Of a stretch of 18,125 nt of DNA, positions 7,425 to 15,019 are shown piece by piece. The DNA lies in NCBI RefSeq assembly GCF_002341865.1, contig NZ_DDOV01000074.1, positions 1,141-19,265 of the forward strand. Direction: 5' to 3'. Positions within the stretch are counted from its first letter, which is position 1, and each line of letters starts with the position of its first letter. Made by a program: the position numbers and the translations under genes. Origin of the DNA: Clostridium sp. UBA2485. GTDB lineage: Bacteria; Bacillota; Clostridia; Clostridiales; Clostridiaceae. Under the pieces are notes generated by a model. It did no database searches. It was not told the origin of the DNA and worked only from the letters and a program-made list of their open reading frames with translations.

Positions 7425-7877
7425 ATGGAGAACATAAATGAACAAGCAATTGAGGAAATAGTAAGAAGAATAATAACAGAGAAACTAGGTCAAGTGGCAC
7501 CTGAATTTGAGAAGCATGTAGATCCAAGTGGCATAATGTCAATAAAGACTAGTACTGTAAAGCCAGAAAAATTTGATACTGGTAAAGAAGGTGACAAGGT
7601 TTACTTAAAAGATGTAGTAACACTTGAAGAAAGTCCAAGATTAGGCTGTGGTGTTATGGAAATGGATCAAACTAGTTTTGCTTGGACATTAAAATATGAT
7701 GAAGTAGATTATATAATTGATGGAACTTTAGAAATCGATATAGATGGAAGAAAAGTTGTAGGTAATAAAGGTGATTTAATCTTTATTCCTAGAAATTCTT
7801 CAATTCATTTCACAGTTCCAAATCATGCTAGGTTTGTATATGTAACTTATCCAGCAAACTGGGCAGAGCTTGAGTAA
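7425..7877 (+). CDS. eutQ: Short cupin-domain EutQ
   Basis: This 150-residue protein is a cupin: EEVDYIIDGTLEIDIDGRKVVGNKGDLIFIPRNSSIHFTVP is the two-strand barrel signature. Salmonella EutQ, reported to have acetate-kinase activity, is about 229 residues. Here the N-terminal ~80 residues are replaced by a short helix (INEQAIEEIVRRIITEKLGQV) that looks like an encapsulation peptide. No glycine-rich nucleotide loop is obvious, so kinase activity should not be assumed from the name. It is the last gene of the operon, 23 bases after eutH, with AAAGGAGATG upstream and an intrinsic terminator 29 bases after the stop. If active, it would act on acetyl-phosphate from EutD. Confidence 0.9.
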   Translation: MENINEQAIEEIVRRIITEKLGQVAPEFEKHVDPSGIMSIKTSTVKPEKFDTGKEGDKVYLKDVVTLEESPRLGCGVMEMDQTSFAWTLKYDEVDYIIDGTLEIDIDGRKVVGNKGDLIFIPRNSSIHFTVPNHARFVYVTYPANWAELE

Positions 7878-7906
7878 AATAAAACTTATTTTAAATAATA
7901 TAAAAG

Positions 7907-7936
7907 TGCCTATGGACATAGTCTATAGGCATTTTT
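7907..7936 (+). terminator. Intrinsic terminator closing the eut operon
   Basis: A 10-bp stem (7907-7916 with 7922-7931, one G-U pair, loop CATAG) is followed by five T's. It lies 29 bases after the eutQ stop, and the flanking A-run makes it partly bidirectional. Confidence 0.85.
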
Positions 7937-8159
7937 ATATCTATAGGAAATTTTGAAAACTAGAATTAAAAGTATTTAACATAAATAGAAAAAACCTGAA
8001 AATAATTTAAAACTTTTATCTTAATACTTATTCTTAACAATTATAATTTTGTTATAGTTTTTTATTAGTTGTTCTCTTATGGTTATTTTAATTAATATAT
8101 TAAGATTATTTTAAGTTATCGTCGTTATTTTCTAATATTTCACTATGTTTACGAATAGG

Positions 8160-8621
8160 CTAACTTTGAGCTTCTGCTATATTATTTTCTTTAAGTTCCT
8201 CATTATATTCTCTGCTTAAAATTTCTTCATTACAGCAACATGTAGAGTCATTGTTTGTTTTTATAGGATATTTTAAAATATGATTTTCATTATTAGGAAA
8301 TTCATATTTTCTGATATCAGGTATCATTATATGCTCTTTGGCCTTTTTAAAAACATTACTCTCAACATTAACTTTTGAATTATTATCAGAACTGTTAACA
8401 TCCATCTGTTCTTGAAAGCTATTATCACAGCATTGAAGAGTTTCTTCTTCTTCAAAAGATTTAATTATTATATTTTTACCATTATTAAATTTTTTATCAA
8501 TGCAATCACAAAGCTTTTTATTATGCATTTCAGAAAGTTTATCTGAAACTACTTTTGCGACTGCTGCCACACCAATAACTGTAAGTGCGGTTTTTATAAC
8601 CTTTCCAAATTTGTTATTCAT
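8160..8621 (-). CDS. Small Cys-containing membrane-associated hypothetical protein
   Basis: I do not recognise this 153-residue protein. Residues 1-30 (MNNKFGKVIKTALTVIGVAAVAKVVSDKL) form a single hydrophobic helix without a clear cleavage site, resembling the N-terminal anchor of small YtxH-like clostridial proteins. The rest is hydrophilic and probably disordered, rich in Asn, Glu, Ser and Lys. It has clustered cysteines: CDC at 38-40, CC at 64-65 and CCC at 128-130. Such spacing does not fit a standard zinc finger; metal or thiol chemistry is only a guess. The start is fixed by AAAGGAGTGG just upstream (8627-8636 region on the other strand); the longer frame to 8645 runs through that site. 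It is a single gene with no partner on its strand nearby. Confidence 0.75.
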   Translation of the reverse strand: MNNKFGKVIKTALTVIGVAAVAKVVSDKLSEMHNKKLCDCIDKKFNNGKNIIIKSFEEEETLQCCDNSFQEQMDVNSSDNNSKVNVESNVFKKAKEHIMIPDIRKYEFPNNENHILKYPIKTNNDSTCCCNEEILSREYNEELKENNIAEAQS

Positions 8622-8810
8622 TATTTCCACTCCTTTAAAAGTCACTACACTATGCTATTAGTAGTTTGTATACTTTTCTATTTTTTATGTAATAAAATAT
8701 TTTTATACAGCTACTTTATTTATAATTATCCTATAGACTATTATTGTTAGTTTTATTTTCTTATATCTATCAATAGTATTACCAAAATATATAATCTTAA
8801 TATTAAACAA

Positions 8811-9674
8811 TTAATTTTCTATTATAGAAATAAAATATATTAAATTTTTTCTTTTTATATTATCTAAATACTCTAATGTGAGTTTTTTCCCTTTAAGAGT
8901 TCCAGCTACCATAAGATGACAAAGAGCTATACCACTATCGATTTTGTTAATATGATCAAGAGTTTTTGCCATTTTGCCTTGTTTAACTCTATACATATGA
9001 ATGATATTATCCTTTTTAAAAAACCTCCAAGGTTGGCTGTTAATTGCAGAGGGTGCATGTCTTACTGCATTCATTATTTCTAGCCAATCTTCAGTTAAGT
9101 TGCAATCTATAATTTCACTTAGAGCCTTTCGTTTTGTACTAGAAGCTAATTTTGAAGGTATATCAGTTTCTCTATTAGGATTAAATCCTATAGTATCAAT
9201 TAAATTATCTTCTAACTTTTTTGGTATAACATCTTCGTAATGAAGAGGATAACCAAAGGAAATAACTATAACTGCCACATGATTATCGGGCATTTCAATT
9301 ACGTTAGTAAGAAGTTCTTTTTTTATAAATCCTCCAATCCAACAAGTACCTAAATTAAAAGTAGTTAATTTGAGTACTAGATGCTCCAAACTATAGCCTA
9401 CGTTTTCCATATAGCCTGGTTTTTCTTCAGAGGTAACAATTAAATAATGAGGAGCTTTAATCTTACCATAGCTTCCAATTATACCCCTTGATATGTCTTG
9501 AATTTTTTTGCCATCTTCTACAATATGAATTTTCATATCTATGTCTGATAATTTAGGGACAATATGAGTGTATTCTTCAACTTCCTTTAATATAGAAGAT
9601 GCCAGAGGTTCTAGCTTATATTTTCTAATAGAGCATCGTTTATAAATTGCATCGAACAAATTATTATCAATCAC
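8811..9674 (-). CDS. Nitroreductase-family protein (TM1586-type, FMN-dependent)
   Basis: The 287-residue protein has two nitroreductase-like halves. The N-terminal motif is FDAIYKRCSIRKYKLEPL (FMN phosphate region). The middle is SLEHLVLKLTTFNLGTCWIGGF with IVISFGYP. The second half is WLEIMNAVRHAPSAINSQPWRFFKK, followed by DSGIALCHLMVAGTLKG. This layout matches the TM1586-type nitroreductases of Firmicutes, which should bind FMN and reduce small molecules with NAD(P)H. The substrate is unknown. The start is GTG, set by AAAGGAGAG seven bases upstream, located inside the end of the preceding gene. The spacing is four bases, so the two genes form a translationally coupled pair. The C-terminal residues are very AT-rich and Ile/Asn-rich like the flanking DNA. 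Confidence 0.85.
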   Translation of the reverse strand: MIDNNLFDAIYKRCSIRKYKLEPLASSILKEVEEYTHIVPKLSDIDMKIHIVEDGKKIQDISRGIIGSYGKIKAPHYLIVTSEEKPGYMENVGYSLEHLVLKLTTFNLGTCWIGGFIKKELLTNVIEMPDNHVAVIVISFGYPLHYEDVIPKKLEDNLIDTIGFNPNRETDIPSKLASSTKRKALSEIIDCNLTEDWLEIMNAVRHAPSAINSQPWRFFKKDNIIHMYRVKQGKMAKTLDHINKIDSGIALCHLMVAGTLKGKKLTLEYLDNIKRKNLIYFISIIEN

Positions 9675-9678
9675 AATA

Positions 9679-9993
9679 CTACTCTCCTTTGATAAGCTTT
9701 AATTTTTTCATAATATCTTCTAAATGAAGAATATAGCTTTGAATACTGTTTATGTTATTACTGTATTTAAAATTATTTTGAAGTATATCATTAAAGTATA
9801 TAAGCCCTAGCTCATTTAGAGATTTTTTAAATTTAATCTTATCTTCTTCATCTAAAGAATTATATCTAATTAAAATTTCATCATTAAATTCACTGATATT
9901 ATTATTTAATCTTTCAGCCTTTTTTATATAGTTTTTCCTTCCGAAGCAAAAGAATACTATACAAATCAAAATATAGAATATTGTTATATACAT
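9679..9993 (-). CDS. Small single-pass membrane hypothetical protein
   Basis: This is a 104-residue protein that I do not recognise. Residues 1-18 (MYITIFYILICIVFFCFG) form a membrane helix, followed by a basic stop (RKNYIKKAE) and a charged, helical, probably coiled-coil-prone cytoplasmic tail (ISEFNDEILIRYNSLDEEDKIKFKKSLNELGLIYFNDIL ... HLEDIMKKLKLIKGE). No catalytic motif is seen. It lies directly upstream of the nitroreductase-family gene with four bases between them, and the latter's ribosome site is inside this gene's end, so the two are co-expressed. AAAGGAAC lies ahead of the ATG. The link to the nitroreductase is positional only. Confidence 0.7.
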   Translation of the reverse strand: MYITIFYILICIVFFCFGRKNYIKKAERLNNNISEFNDEILIRYNSLDEEDKIKFKKSLNELGLIYFNDILQNNFKYSNNINSIQSYILHLEDIMKKLKLIKGE

Positions 9994-10171
9994 AAAAAGT
10001 TCCTTTCATTAGGTATTTATAAGAAGAAAATAAGAATTAATTATTATGTAGCTCTTAATATCTTCCATTTAAATATATTTTTTATCATAATTGATTATGG
10101 TGCATATTAATAAATATACAATACTTAGAATAAATTTTATCATAATCTTTAAAAAGTATAAAGCTGTATTA

Positions 10172-10218
10172 CTTACAAATATTACAAAGCAGATAAACAT
10201 TTGTAAGCGTTTTATAAT
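10172..10218 (+). promoter_or_regulatory. Inverted repeat followed by a -10-like TATAAT
   Basis: CTTACAAAT (10172-10180) is exactly repeated in inverse at 10199-10207 with an 18-base spacer. TATAAT at 10213-10218 follows five bases later, and the -35 position (about 10190-10195, CAGATA) is poor. A protein bound to the repeat could block or assist polymerase. This is inferred from layout only. Confidence 0.3.
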
Positions 10219-10372
10219 GAATTTATAAAAATTAACATTATAAAAGAAAAAGTAGATTAGAATCTATTACTACAAATAAATCATTGGCTATTATATCTAG
10301 AGGTATAATTGGGCAAAGAAGAGTAATAATTCTATAAATATAGTAAAATAGAAACCAATAATTAATAATTTA

Positions 10373-10402
10373 TTAACAATATATTTAAAAAAAGGATATT
10401 AT
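10373..10402 (+). promoter_or_regulatory. Probable sigma-A promoter for the zinc-ribbon gene
   Basis: TTAACA (10373-10378) and TATTAT (10397-10402) are separated by 18 bases. The predicted start lies about 40 bases ahead of the GGAGGTG ribosome site of the gene at 10452. Confidence 0.4.
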
Positions 10403-10451
10403 ACTCATATATAGAAATATTTATATTGAGAGAGTACTTGGAGGTGTTTAT

Positions 10452-10697
10452 ATGAGTAAATTATATTATTGTATTGATTGTAAGAGATTGGTTAAAAATT
10501 CAGAAAAATGTGATTATTGTAATGGCAGTTTTTTAAAAGCAATAACAAATGGAACACCAGTAAATGTAATAGGAACTAAACAAAAAGGAAAAGTATTAAA
10601 AGTAGAAGATAGTACTGTAAAATTGATTGTTATAGATGAAGCTAAAAATAAGCTTATAAAAGAGTATAAAGCAGAACAATTAAGAAAGGTACTATAA
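10452..10697 (+). CDS. Zinc-ribbon mini-protein of unknown function
   Basis: The 81-residue protein opens with a four-cysteine zinc ribbon: Cys7/Cys10 (CIDC) and Cys20/Cys23 (CDYC). The second part (TPVNVIGTKQKGKVLKVEDSTVKLIVIDEAKNKLIKEYKAEQLRKVL) has the alternating pattern of a small beta-barrel of the SH3/KOW kind. That combination suggests binding to nucleic acid or to another protein, but no specific partner is known to me. The start is well supported by GGAGGTG (10440-10446). The gene stands alone between a promoter and a long structured terminator-like element, so it is probably monocistronic. The coding call is good; the function is unassigned. Confidence 0.8.
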   Translation: MSKLYYCIDCKRLVKNSEKCDYCNGSFLKAITNGTPVNVIGTKQKGKVLKVEDSTVKLIVIDEAKNKLIKEYKAEQLRKVL

Positions 10698-10720
10698 TAA
10701 GATATTTTGCATATAATATA

Positions 10721-10812
10721 AAAAAGAAGTATTTGTAGCTTGTATTTAACTTATGCATAGACTGTAACAGCTATGACAATTTGTTAAGTTAAGAGTTATG
10801 AATACTTTTTTT
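10721..10812 (+). terminator. Long nested hairpin ending in a T-run
   Basis: Three nested stems share one axis: 10721-10733 with 10801-10812 (about 12 bp), 10746-10753 with 10785-10792 (8 bp, exact), and 10756-10760 plus 10762-10764 with 10768-10775. The outer 3' arm is a run of seven T's. It lies 24 bases after the zinc-ribbon gene, so it can act as its terminator, but it is much larger than a normal one and may be a small structured RNA. Confidence 0.5.
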
Positions 10813-10871
10813 ATTATGTCCTAAGCTATAGGATGATATCTATAATTTTAAAATAAGAACTGTTATAAGAT

Positions 10872-10900
10872 TTGATAAATTGCTATTAAAGTATTAGAAT
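10872..10900 (+). promoter_or_regulatory. Probable sigma-A promoter for the EamA transporter gene
   Basis: TTGATA (10872-10877) and TAGAAT (10895-10900) are 17 bases apart, about 30 bases ahead of the ATG at 10932 and just before its GGAGGGG ribosome site. Confidence 0.4.
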
Positions 10901-10931
10901 GATTTAGGGGTTAGTACAAAGGAGGGGTGAT

Positions 10932-11867
10932 ATGAAAAAAATTAATGGAATAATTTATGCCATGCTTTCTTCAGTAGGTTTTGGCCTTATGCCTATATTT
11001 ACAAAGATTGCTTATAATAATGGACTAAATCCTATAACAGTAGTTACTCTTAGATTTTTAGTAGCTAGCATTTTATTATTAGGGTATTTTATTATTTGTA
11101 AAGTGAACTTTAAGATTAATAAAAAGCAACTTATAATACTTATGGTTATTGGTGTAACAGGATATTCTACCACAGCCTTAACTTTATTTTTATCATATAA
11201 TTATATTACAGTAGGTTTAGCTACTACTATGCATTTTATATATCCAGCTTTAGTCACACTGTTGTCTTTCATAATTTATAAGGAAAAGTTAAATAAACAT
11301 AAGATAATATCCTTGTTATTATCTTTAATAGGAATATACATTTTAGTGGGCATGGATATAGGTGGGATAAGTCTTAAAGGAAGTTTCTTGGCATTATTTT
11401 CAGGATTAAGCTATGCAGGTTGTGTTGTTAGTATGGCAAGCAAAGCTTTAGAGGACTTAGATAATAAAGTTATAACCTTCTATCTTGCGTTATTTTCAGC
11501 TATTGCCATGCTTTTATATGGAGGATTAAAGGGAGAACTTATAACAACTTTGAACATATATTCTACTTTAGCGGTATTAGGAGTGTCCGTAATCTCTACA
11601 ATAGTAGCTATTATATTGTTTCTTCATGGTGTTAAGATAATAGGAACTTCAAATGCAGCTATATTGAGTACTTTTGAACCTATTGTTGGAGTAATTATGG
11701 GAATTATAATATTTAAAGAAACTTTAACTATAGAACTTTTTGTTGGAGGAATATTTATAATAGCATCAGTTATAATACTTTCACGTTCAGTAAAGGATAA
11801 TTCGATGAGAATAAAGGAAGAAAGATTAGAAGAAGTGAGCATAAGAAAATCACATATTGAGAATTAA
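10932..11867 (+). CDS. EamA-family (DMT) permease
   Basis: This 311-residue integral membrane protein of the drug/metabolite transporter superfamily likely exports or imports small metabolites; the substrate is not predictable. It has ten hydrophobic segments in two EamA repeats. The first is about residues 5-138 (IIYAMLSSVGFGLMPIFTKIAYNNGLNPITVVTLRFLVASI to YKEKLNKHKIISLLLSLIGIYILVG). The second is about 148-285 and ends with TSNAAILSTFEPIVGVIMGIIIFKETLTIELFVGGIFIIASVIIL. The E-P-x-x-x-x-x-G-x-x-x-x-x-E pattern in the second repeat is typical. A charged cytoplasmic tail of about 25 residues follows. The start has AAAGGAGGGGTG upstream. The gene is convergent with the TauE/SafE-family gene and they share a bidirectional terminator. 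Confidence 0.92.
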   Translation: MKKINGIIYAMLSSVGFGLMPIFTKIAYNNGLNPITVVTLRFLVASILLLGYFIICKVNFKINKKQLIILMVIGVTGYSTTALTLFLSYNYITVGLATTMHFIYPALVTLLSFIIYKEKLNKHKIISLLLSLIGIYILVGMDIGGISLKGSFLALFSGLSYAGCVVSMASKALEDLDNKVITFYLALFSAIAMLLYGGLKGELITTLNIYSTLAVLGVSVISTIVAIILFLHGVKIIGTSNAAILSTFEPIVGVIMGIIIFKETLTIELFVGGIFIIASVIILSRSVKDNSMRIKEERLEEVSIRKSHIEN

Positions 11868-11896
11868 TTAAATAAATACTAAATTCTAAGTTGAAA

Positions 11897-11951
11897 ACAA
11901 AATAAAATAGGTGTTTATAACAGCTCAATATAAACATCTATTTTATTTTGT
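11897..11951. terminator. Long bidirectional terminator between convergent genes
   Basis: A 23-bp stem (11897-11919 with 11929-11951, a single G-U pair) has a nine-base loop. The A-rich 5' arm and T-rich 3' arm let it terminate transcription from either side, serving both the EamA gene and the TauE/SafE gene. Confidence 0.88.
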
Positions 11952-11974
11952 CATGAAATTGTCATAGTTTTTGT

Positions 11975-12727
11975 TTACAGTAAACTAAAGAGCATTTTTA
12001 TTGCAACAGCTAAAGACATGGTTACAAATATAGGCTTTATTATTTTAGAGCCTTTATTAATGGCAAGTTTTGTACCTAATTGTGCACCTAATATCATAAA
12101 TATTGCTACTACTGCTCCAATCTTATAATCAATAGAATTACTTAGAGCGAAAGTAATTAGTGCAGAAATATTGCTTGCAAAGTTTAAACATTTGCTATTA
12201 GCAGAAGCATGTAAAAAATCAAATTTATAAATTTTTATTAATCCAAATACTAAAAAAGAACCTGTACCTGGACCAAAAAATCCATCATAAAAACCAAGTA
12301 AAAATGCAAAGCATATACCAATTATTATATTTTTCTTTGTAAGACCAGAAAAATTATCTTCACTACCTATATTTTTTGAAAACAATGTGTATATTCCTAT
12401 ACCTAAAACTAATGCTAATACTAAGGGATAAAGGAACTCTTGATCAATTAATAATACGGTTTTAACGCCTAATACAGAACCTATTAAAGTAAATGGTACA
12501 AGGAACTTTAATAGCTTGAAGTTAATAAAACCAGATTTCCCGAATTTATAAGCACTAGTAAAAGAACCGGTAGTAGAAGCAAATTTATTAGTTCCAAGGC
12601 TAAGATGTGGAGATACTCCTGCCATTAAGTAGGCTGGTAGACTTATAAGTCCTCCACCACCTGCTATAGCATCAATAAAGGCAGCAGCAAAACAAGCAAT
12701 AGATAAAAAAATTAATTTAGCTAACAT
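11975..12727 (-). CDS. TauE/SafE-family sulfite/anion exporter
   Basis: The 250-residue membrane protein belongs to the TauE/SafE family, members of which export sulfite, sulfoacetate or related organic anions. The substrate here is unknown. The two hallmark repeats are visible: AAFIDAIAGGGGLISLPAYLMAGVSPHLSLGTNKFAST near the N-terminus and LGFYDGFFGPGTGSFLVFGLIKIYKFDFLHASANSKCLNFASN in the second half. About eight membrane segments are expected. The length is normal. The ATG is preceded by AGGGGTG. The gene reads alone, convergent with the EamA gene and divergent from the RDD-like gene. The family call is firm. Confidence 0.92.
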   Translation of the reverse strand: MLAKLIFLSIACFAAAFIDAIAGGGGLISLPAYLMAGVSPHLSLGTNKFASTTGSFTSAYKFGKSGFINFKLLKFLVPFTLIGSVLGVKTVLLIDQEFLYPLVLALVLGIGIYTLFSKNIGSEDNFSGLTKKNIIIGICFAFLLGFYDGFFGPGTGSFLVFGLIKIYKFDFLHASANSKCLNFASNISALITFALSNSIDYKIGAVVAIFMILGAQLGTKLAINKGSKIIKPIFVTMSLAVAIKMLFSLL

Positions 12728-12783
12728 ATTAACACCCCTAACAATACATAGTCCATGTAATATTATAAAGGGTATCTATGATA

Positions 12784-12803
12784 TTTAGAAGGGGATTTCT
12801 AAA
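12784..12803. repeat. Small hairpin upstream of the TauE/SafE-family gene
   Basis: TTTAGAA (12784-12790) pairs exactly with TTCTAAA (12797-12803) around a GGGGAT loop. It is about 57 bases upstream of the minus-strand gene and 110 bases from the plus-strand gene; an operator is possible but unproved. Confidence 0.35.
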
Positions 12804-12913
12804 ATACTATCATATTAGCTAGTTATTTTCTTGCATATGCCTAAAATAAATATTTTTCTCATTAGTATTATACATAAAGAAGTTAAAATTATAATTAAAT
12901 AAGGAGAGATAAA

Positions 12914-13231
12914 ATGAGCAATAATAATGAACATATAATAAGCTTTAAGGAAATATTCAAAACTACAATAATAGATTTATTAATTATGCTAGGAATTTCA
13001 GCTTTCAGTACCGTTATATTAGACTTTGTATTAAGATTATTTGGGTATTTTGTTGCAGAAAAAATTCAAACTATATTGGTATTATACTTAATTACATATA
13101 TAATATATAATGTTGTAATGACATTGAAAAAGGATGGAATGACTTTTGGACAAAAGGTTTCAAAGCTAAAATTAGTAAAATGTGAAGAAGAGAACAAAGA
13201 GTTACAACCAGCTGTTGATATTGAAGACTAA
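12914..13231 (+). CDS. Small RDD-like membrane protein
   Basis: The 105-residue protein has two membrane helices (about residues 17-47, TIIDLLIMLGISAFSTVILDFVLRLFGYF, and 54-70, IQTILVLYLITYIIYNVVM). A cytoplasmic TFGQKVSKLKLVK (about 78-90) follows, the G-Q/K-x-x-x-x-x-K-L/I-V signature that ends RDD-domain proteins. RDD proteins are usually longer and have an N-terminal Arg with two Asp; here only the Asp-containing helix and the C-terminal motif are clear, so this is a minimal member. The function is unknown. GGAGAG lies ahead of the ATG. It precedes the methyltransferase gene by 68 bases on the same strand and could share its transcript. Confidence 0.75.
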   Translation: MSNNNEHIISFKEIFKTTIIDLLIMLGISAFSTVILDFVLRLFGYFVAEKIQTILVLYLITYIIYNVVMTLKKDGMTFGQKVSKLKLVKCEEENKELQPAVDIED

Positions 13232-13299
13232 TTTTTAAATTGTCCACCAGAATTTCCTAATTTTTAAAGACGTGTATTAAAGAATAGGAGAAGATATTA

Positions 13300-14652
13300 G
13301 TGAGAAAGAGAAAAGAATATGAATTTTTAATAGAAACTACAGAATTTCCAGGTAAAGGTGTTGCCTTTTATGAAGGAGAAAAAGTAGCTATAAAAAATAC
13401 ATTACCGGGACAAAAGGTAAGAGCAAAAGTTACTAAGAAAAACTCTAATGGAGTAGAAGCTAAATTAATGGAAGTTTTAGAGGATGTAGATTATAAAATA
13501 ACTCCTCATTGTGAAATATCTAATCAATGTGGTGGATGTAGCCATGCATTTTTATCTTATGAAAAACAACTAGAACTTAAAAGTGAACAAATATTAAAGC
13601 TTTTAGATAATGCGGGTATAACTGGATATGAATTTCTAGGGATTGAAGGAAGTCCCAAGGAACTAGAGTATAGAAATAAAATGGAGTTTACCTTTGGAGA
13701 TATGGAAAAAGGTGGAGAACTTACTTTAGGAATGCATGTAAAAAATCAGAATTTCAGTATAATAACAGTAGATAAATGCAAAATTGTTGATGAAGATTTT
13801 AGAACTATATTACATGCAACCCTAGAGCATTTTAGAAAAACAGATCTTCCATATTATAAAGTGTTAAAACATGAGGGATACTTAAGAAATTTAGTTGTAA
13901 GAAAGGCAATAAATACAGGAGAAATTCTTGTAAATATAGTAACTACAACTCAGAAAGAATATGATTTTACACCTTACATAGAAGAATTAAGTTCTTTAGA
14001 ACTTAAGGGAAAAATCACAGGAATAATACATACATTAAATGATTCTTTATCCGATGTAGTTCAAGCAGATAAAGTAGAAATACTTTATGGAAGAGCATAT
14101 ATAATAGAAAATTTATTAGGATTAAACTTTAAAATAAATCCATTTGCCTTTTTCCAAACTAATACAAAAGGCGCTGAAAGACTTTATAGTATAGTAAGAG
14201 ATTTCTTAGGAGATTCAGACTCAAAAGTGGTATTTGATCTATACTGTGGAACTGGCACTATAGGACAAATTGTAGCTCCAAATGCCAAGAAAGTAATAGG
14301 TATAGAACTGATAGAAGAAGCAGTGGAAGCGGCAAAAGAAAATGCTAAATTAAATAATTTAAACAACTGTGAATTTATAGCTGGAGATGTAGCGAAGGTA
14401 ATACAAAATATAACTGCAAAACCAGACATAATAATTCTAGACCCACCAAGAGCAGGGGTACACCCAGTAGCACTTGACTACGTAATAAAGTTCAATGCAA
14501 AGGAAATAATATATGTATCCTGTAACCCAAAAACTTTAGCAACAGATTTACAAGTGCTAACAGCAGATGGCTACAAAGTGGAAAAAGTTAAACTTAAAGA
14601 CATGTTCCCGCATACACCTCATTGTGAGGCAGTGATGAAATTAATTAAGTAA
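13300..14652 (+). CDS. rlmD: 23S rRNA (uracil-C5) methyltransferase, RlmD/RumA type
   Basis: The 450-residue enzyme methylates a uracil C5 in 23S rRNA (U1939 in E. coli numbering; Gram-positive relatives can modify both U747 and U1939). The N-terminal TRAM domain (about residues 1-60) includes KGVAFYEGEKVAIKNTLPGQKVRAKV. A [4Fe-4S] site is given by Cys71, Cys77, Cys80 and Cys160 (CX5CX2CX79C). The SAM-binding Rossmann domain has VVFDLYCGTGTIGQIV and IILDPPRAGVHP. The nucleophile is Cys408 in YVSCNPKTLATDL, and the end (FPHTPHCEAVMKLIK) is typical. The GTG start at 13300 is set by AGGAGAA seven bases upstream. A strong terminator follows. The TrmA/RlmD superfamily is certain; the exact target base is inferred. 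Confidence 0.93.
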   Translation: MRKRKEYEFLIETTEFPGKGVAFYEGEKVAIKNTLPGQKVRAKVTKKNSNGVEAKLMEVLEDVDYKITPHCEISNQCGGCSHAFLSYEKQLELKSEQILKLLDNAGITGYEFLGIEGSPKELEYRNKMEFTFGDMEKGGELTLGMHVKNQNFSIITVDKCKIVDEDFRTILHATLEHFRKTDLPYYKVLKHEGYLRNLVVRKAINTGEILVNIVTTTQKEYDFTPYIEELSSLELKGKITGIIHTLNDSLSDVVQADKVEILYGRAYIIENLLGLNFKINPFAFFQTNTKGAERLYSIVRDFLGDSDSKVVFDLYCGTGTIGQIVAPNAKKVIGIELIEEAVEAAKENAKLNNLNNCEFIAGDVAKVIQNITAKPDIIILDPPRAGVHPVALDYVIKFNAKEIIYVSCNPKTLATDLQVLTADGYKVEKVKLKDMFPHTPHCEAVMKLIK

Positions 14653-14702
14653 TTGTAACTAAATAATAAAGCTATGTTTTTATAAGAAAGATTTGATTAT
14701 AG

Positions 14703-14731
14703 AGCCCACAGGCTATGCCTGTGGGCTTTTT
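14703..14731 (+). terminator. Strong intrinsic terminator after rlmD
   Basis: A perfect 11-bp GC-rich stem (14703-14713 with 14717-14727, loop TAT) is followed by five T's, 50 bases after the rlmD stop. It also overlaps the start of a spurious 72-codon frame. Confidence 0.93.
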
Positions 14732-14981
14732 GCCCATTCAAAAAAGAATAGAAAAAGATTGAGAAAAGGAAGAAGAAAAGAGTTTGAATTCATCGATTAT
14801 GAAGGATTAAGCTTGAAAAAAAGGAGAGAAAAAATAGGAGGAAACCTCTTGAGTCAGAGAAGAAATATAGAAATGAAGATAGCGAGACTTTTGAAGAGCA
14901 GAATTGATTGAACAAAAAAAGAAATAATTCTATTCAGAGGAGTTCATTGAAATGTTAAAACAAGAAATAAGTAAGGTATAA

Positions 14982-15019
14982 AGTCCTAATTGCTATATAA
15001 ATAGTGATTAGGGCTTTTT
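14982..15019 (+). terminator. Second intrinsic terminator with no clear gene upstream
   Basis: A 15-bp stem (14982-14996 with 15001-15015, three G-U pairs, loop ATAA) ends in five T's. It lies 250 bases after the rlmD terminator with no convincing gene in between, suggesting a short untranslated or small-peptide transcript, or backup termination. Confidence 0.85.

Larger units (their letters stand above)
9994..10451. other. AT-rich divergent intergenic region with repeats and promoter
   Basis: No credible gene lies in this 458-base gap between divergent genes. It holds an 11-base direct repeat (TTTATCATAAT at 10081-10091 and 10136-10146), a near-palindrome around 10086-10099, a 9-bp inverted repeat at 10172-10180/10199-10207, and a TATAAT at 10213-10218 just after it. 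A second promoter is listed separately. The repeats could be operators, but I cannot name a regulator. Confidence 0.4.

Noticed and set aside
14693..14911. 72-codon frame after rlmD
   Set aside because: Its first codons run through the rlmD terminator, no ribosome site precedes it, and the composition reflects the purine-rich DNA.
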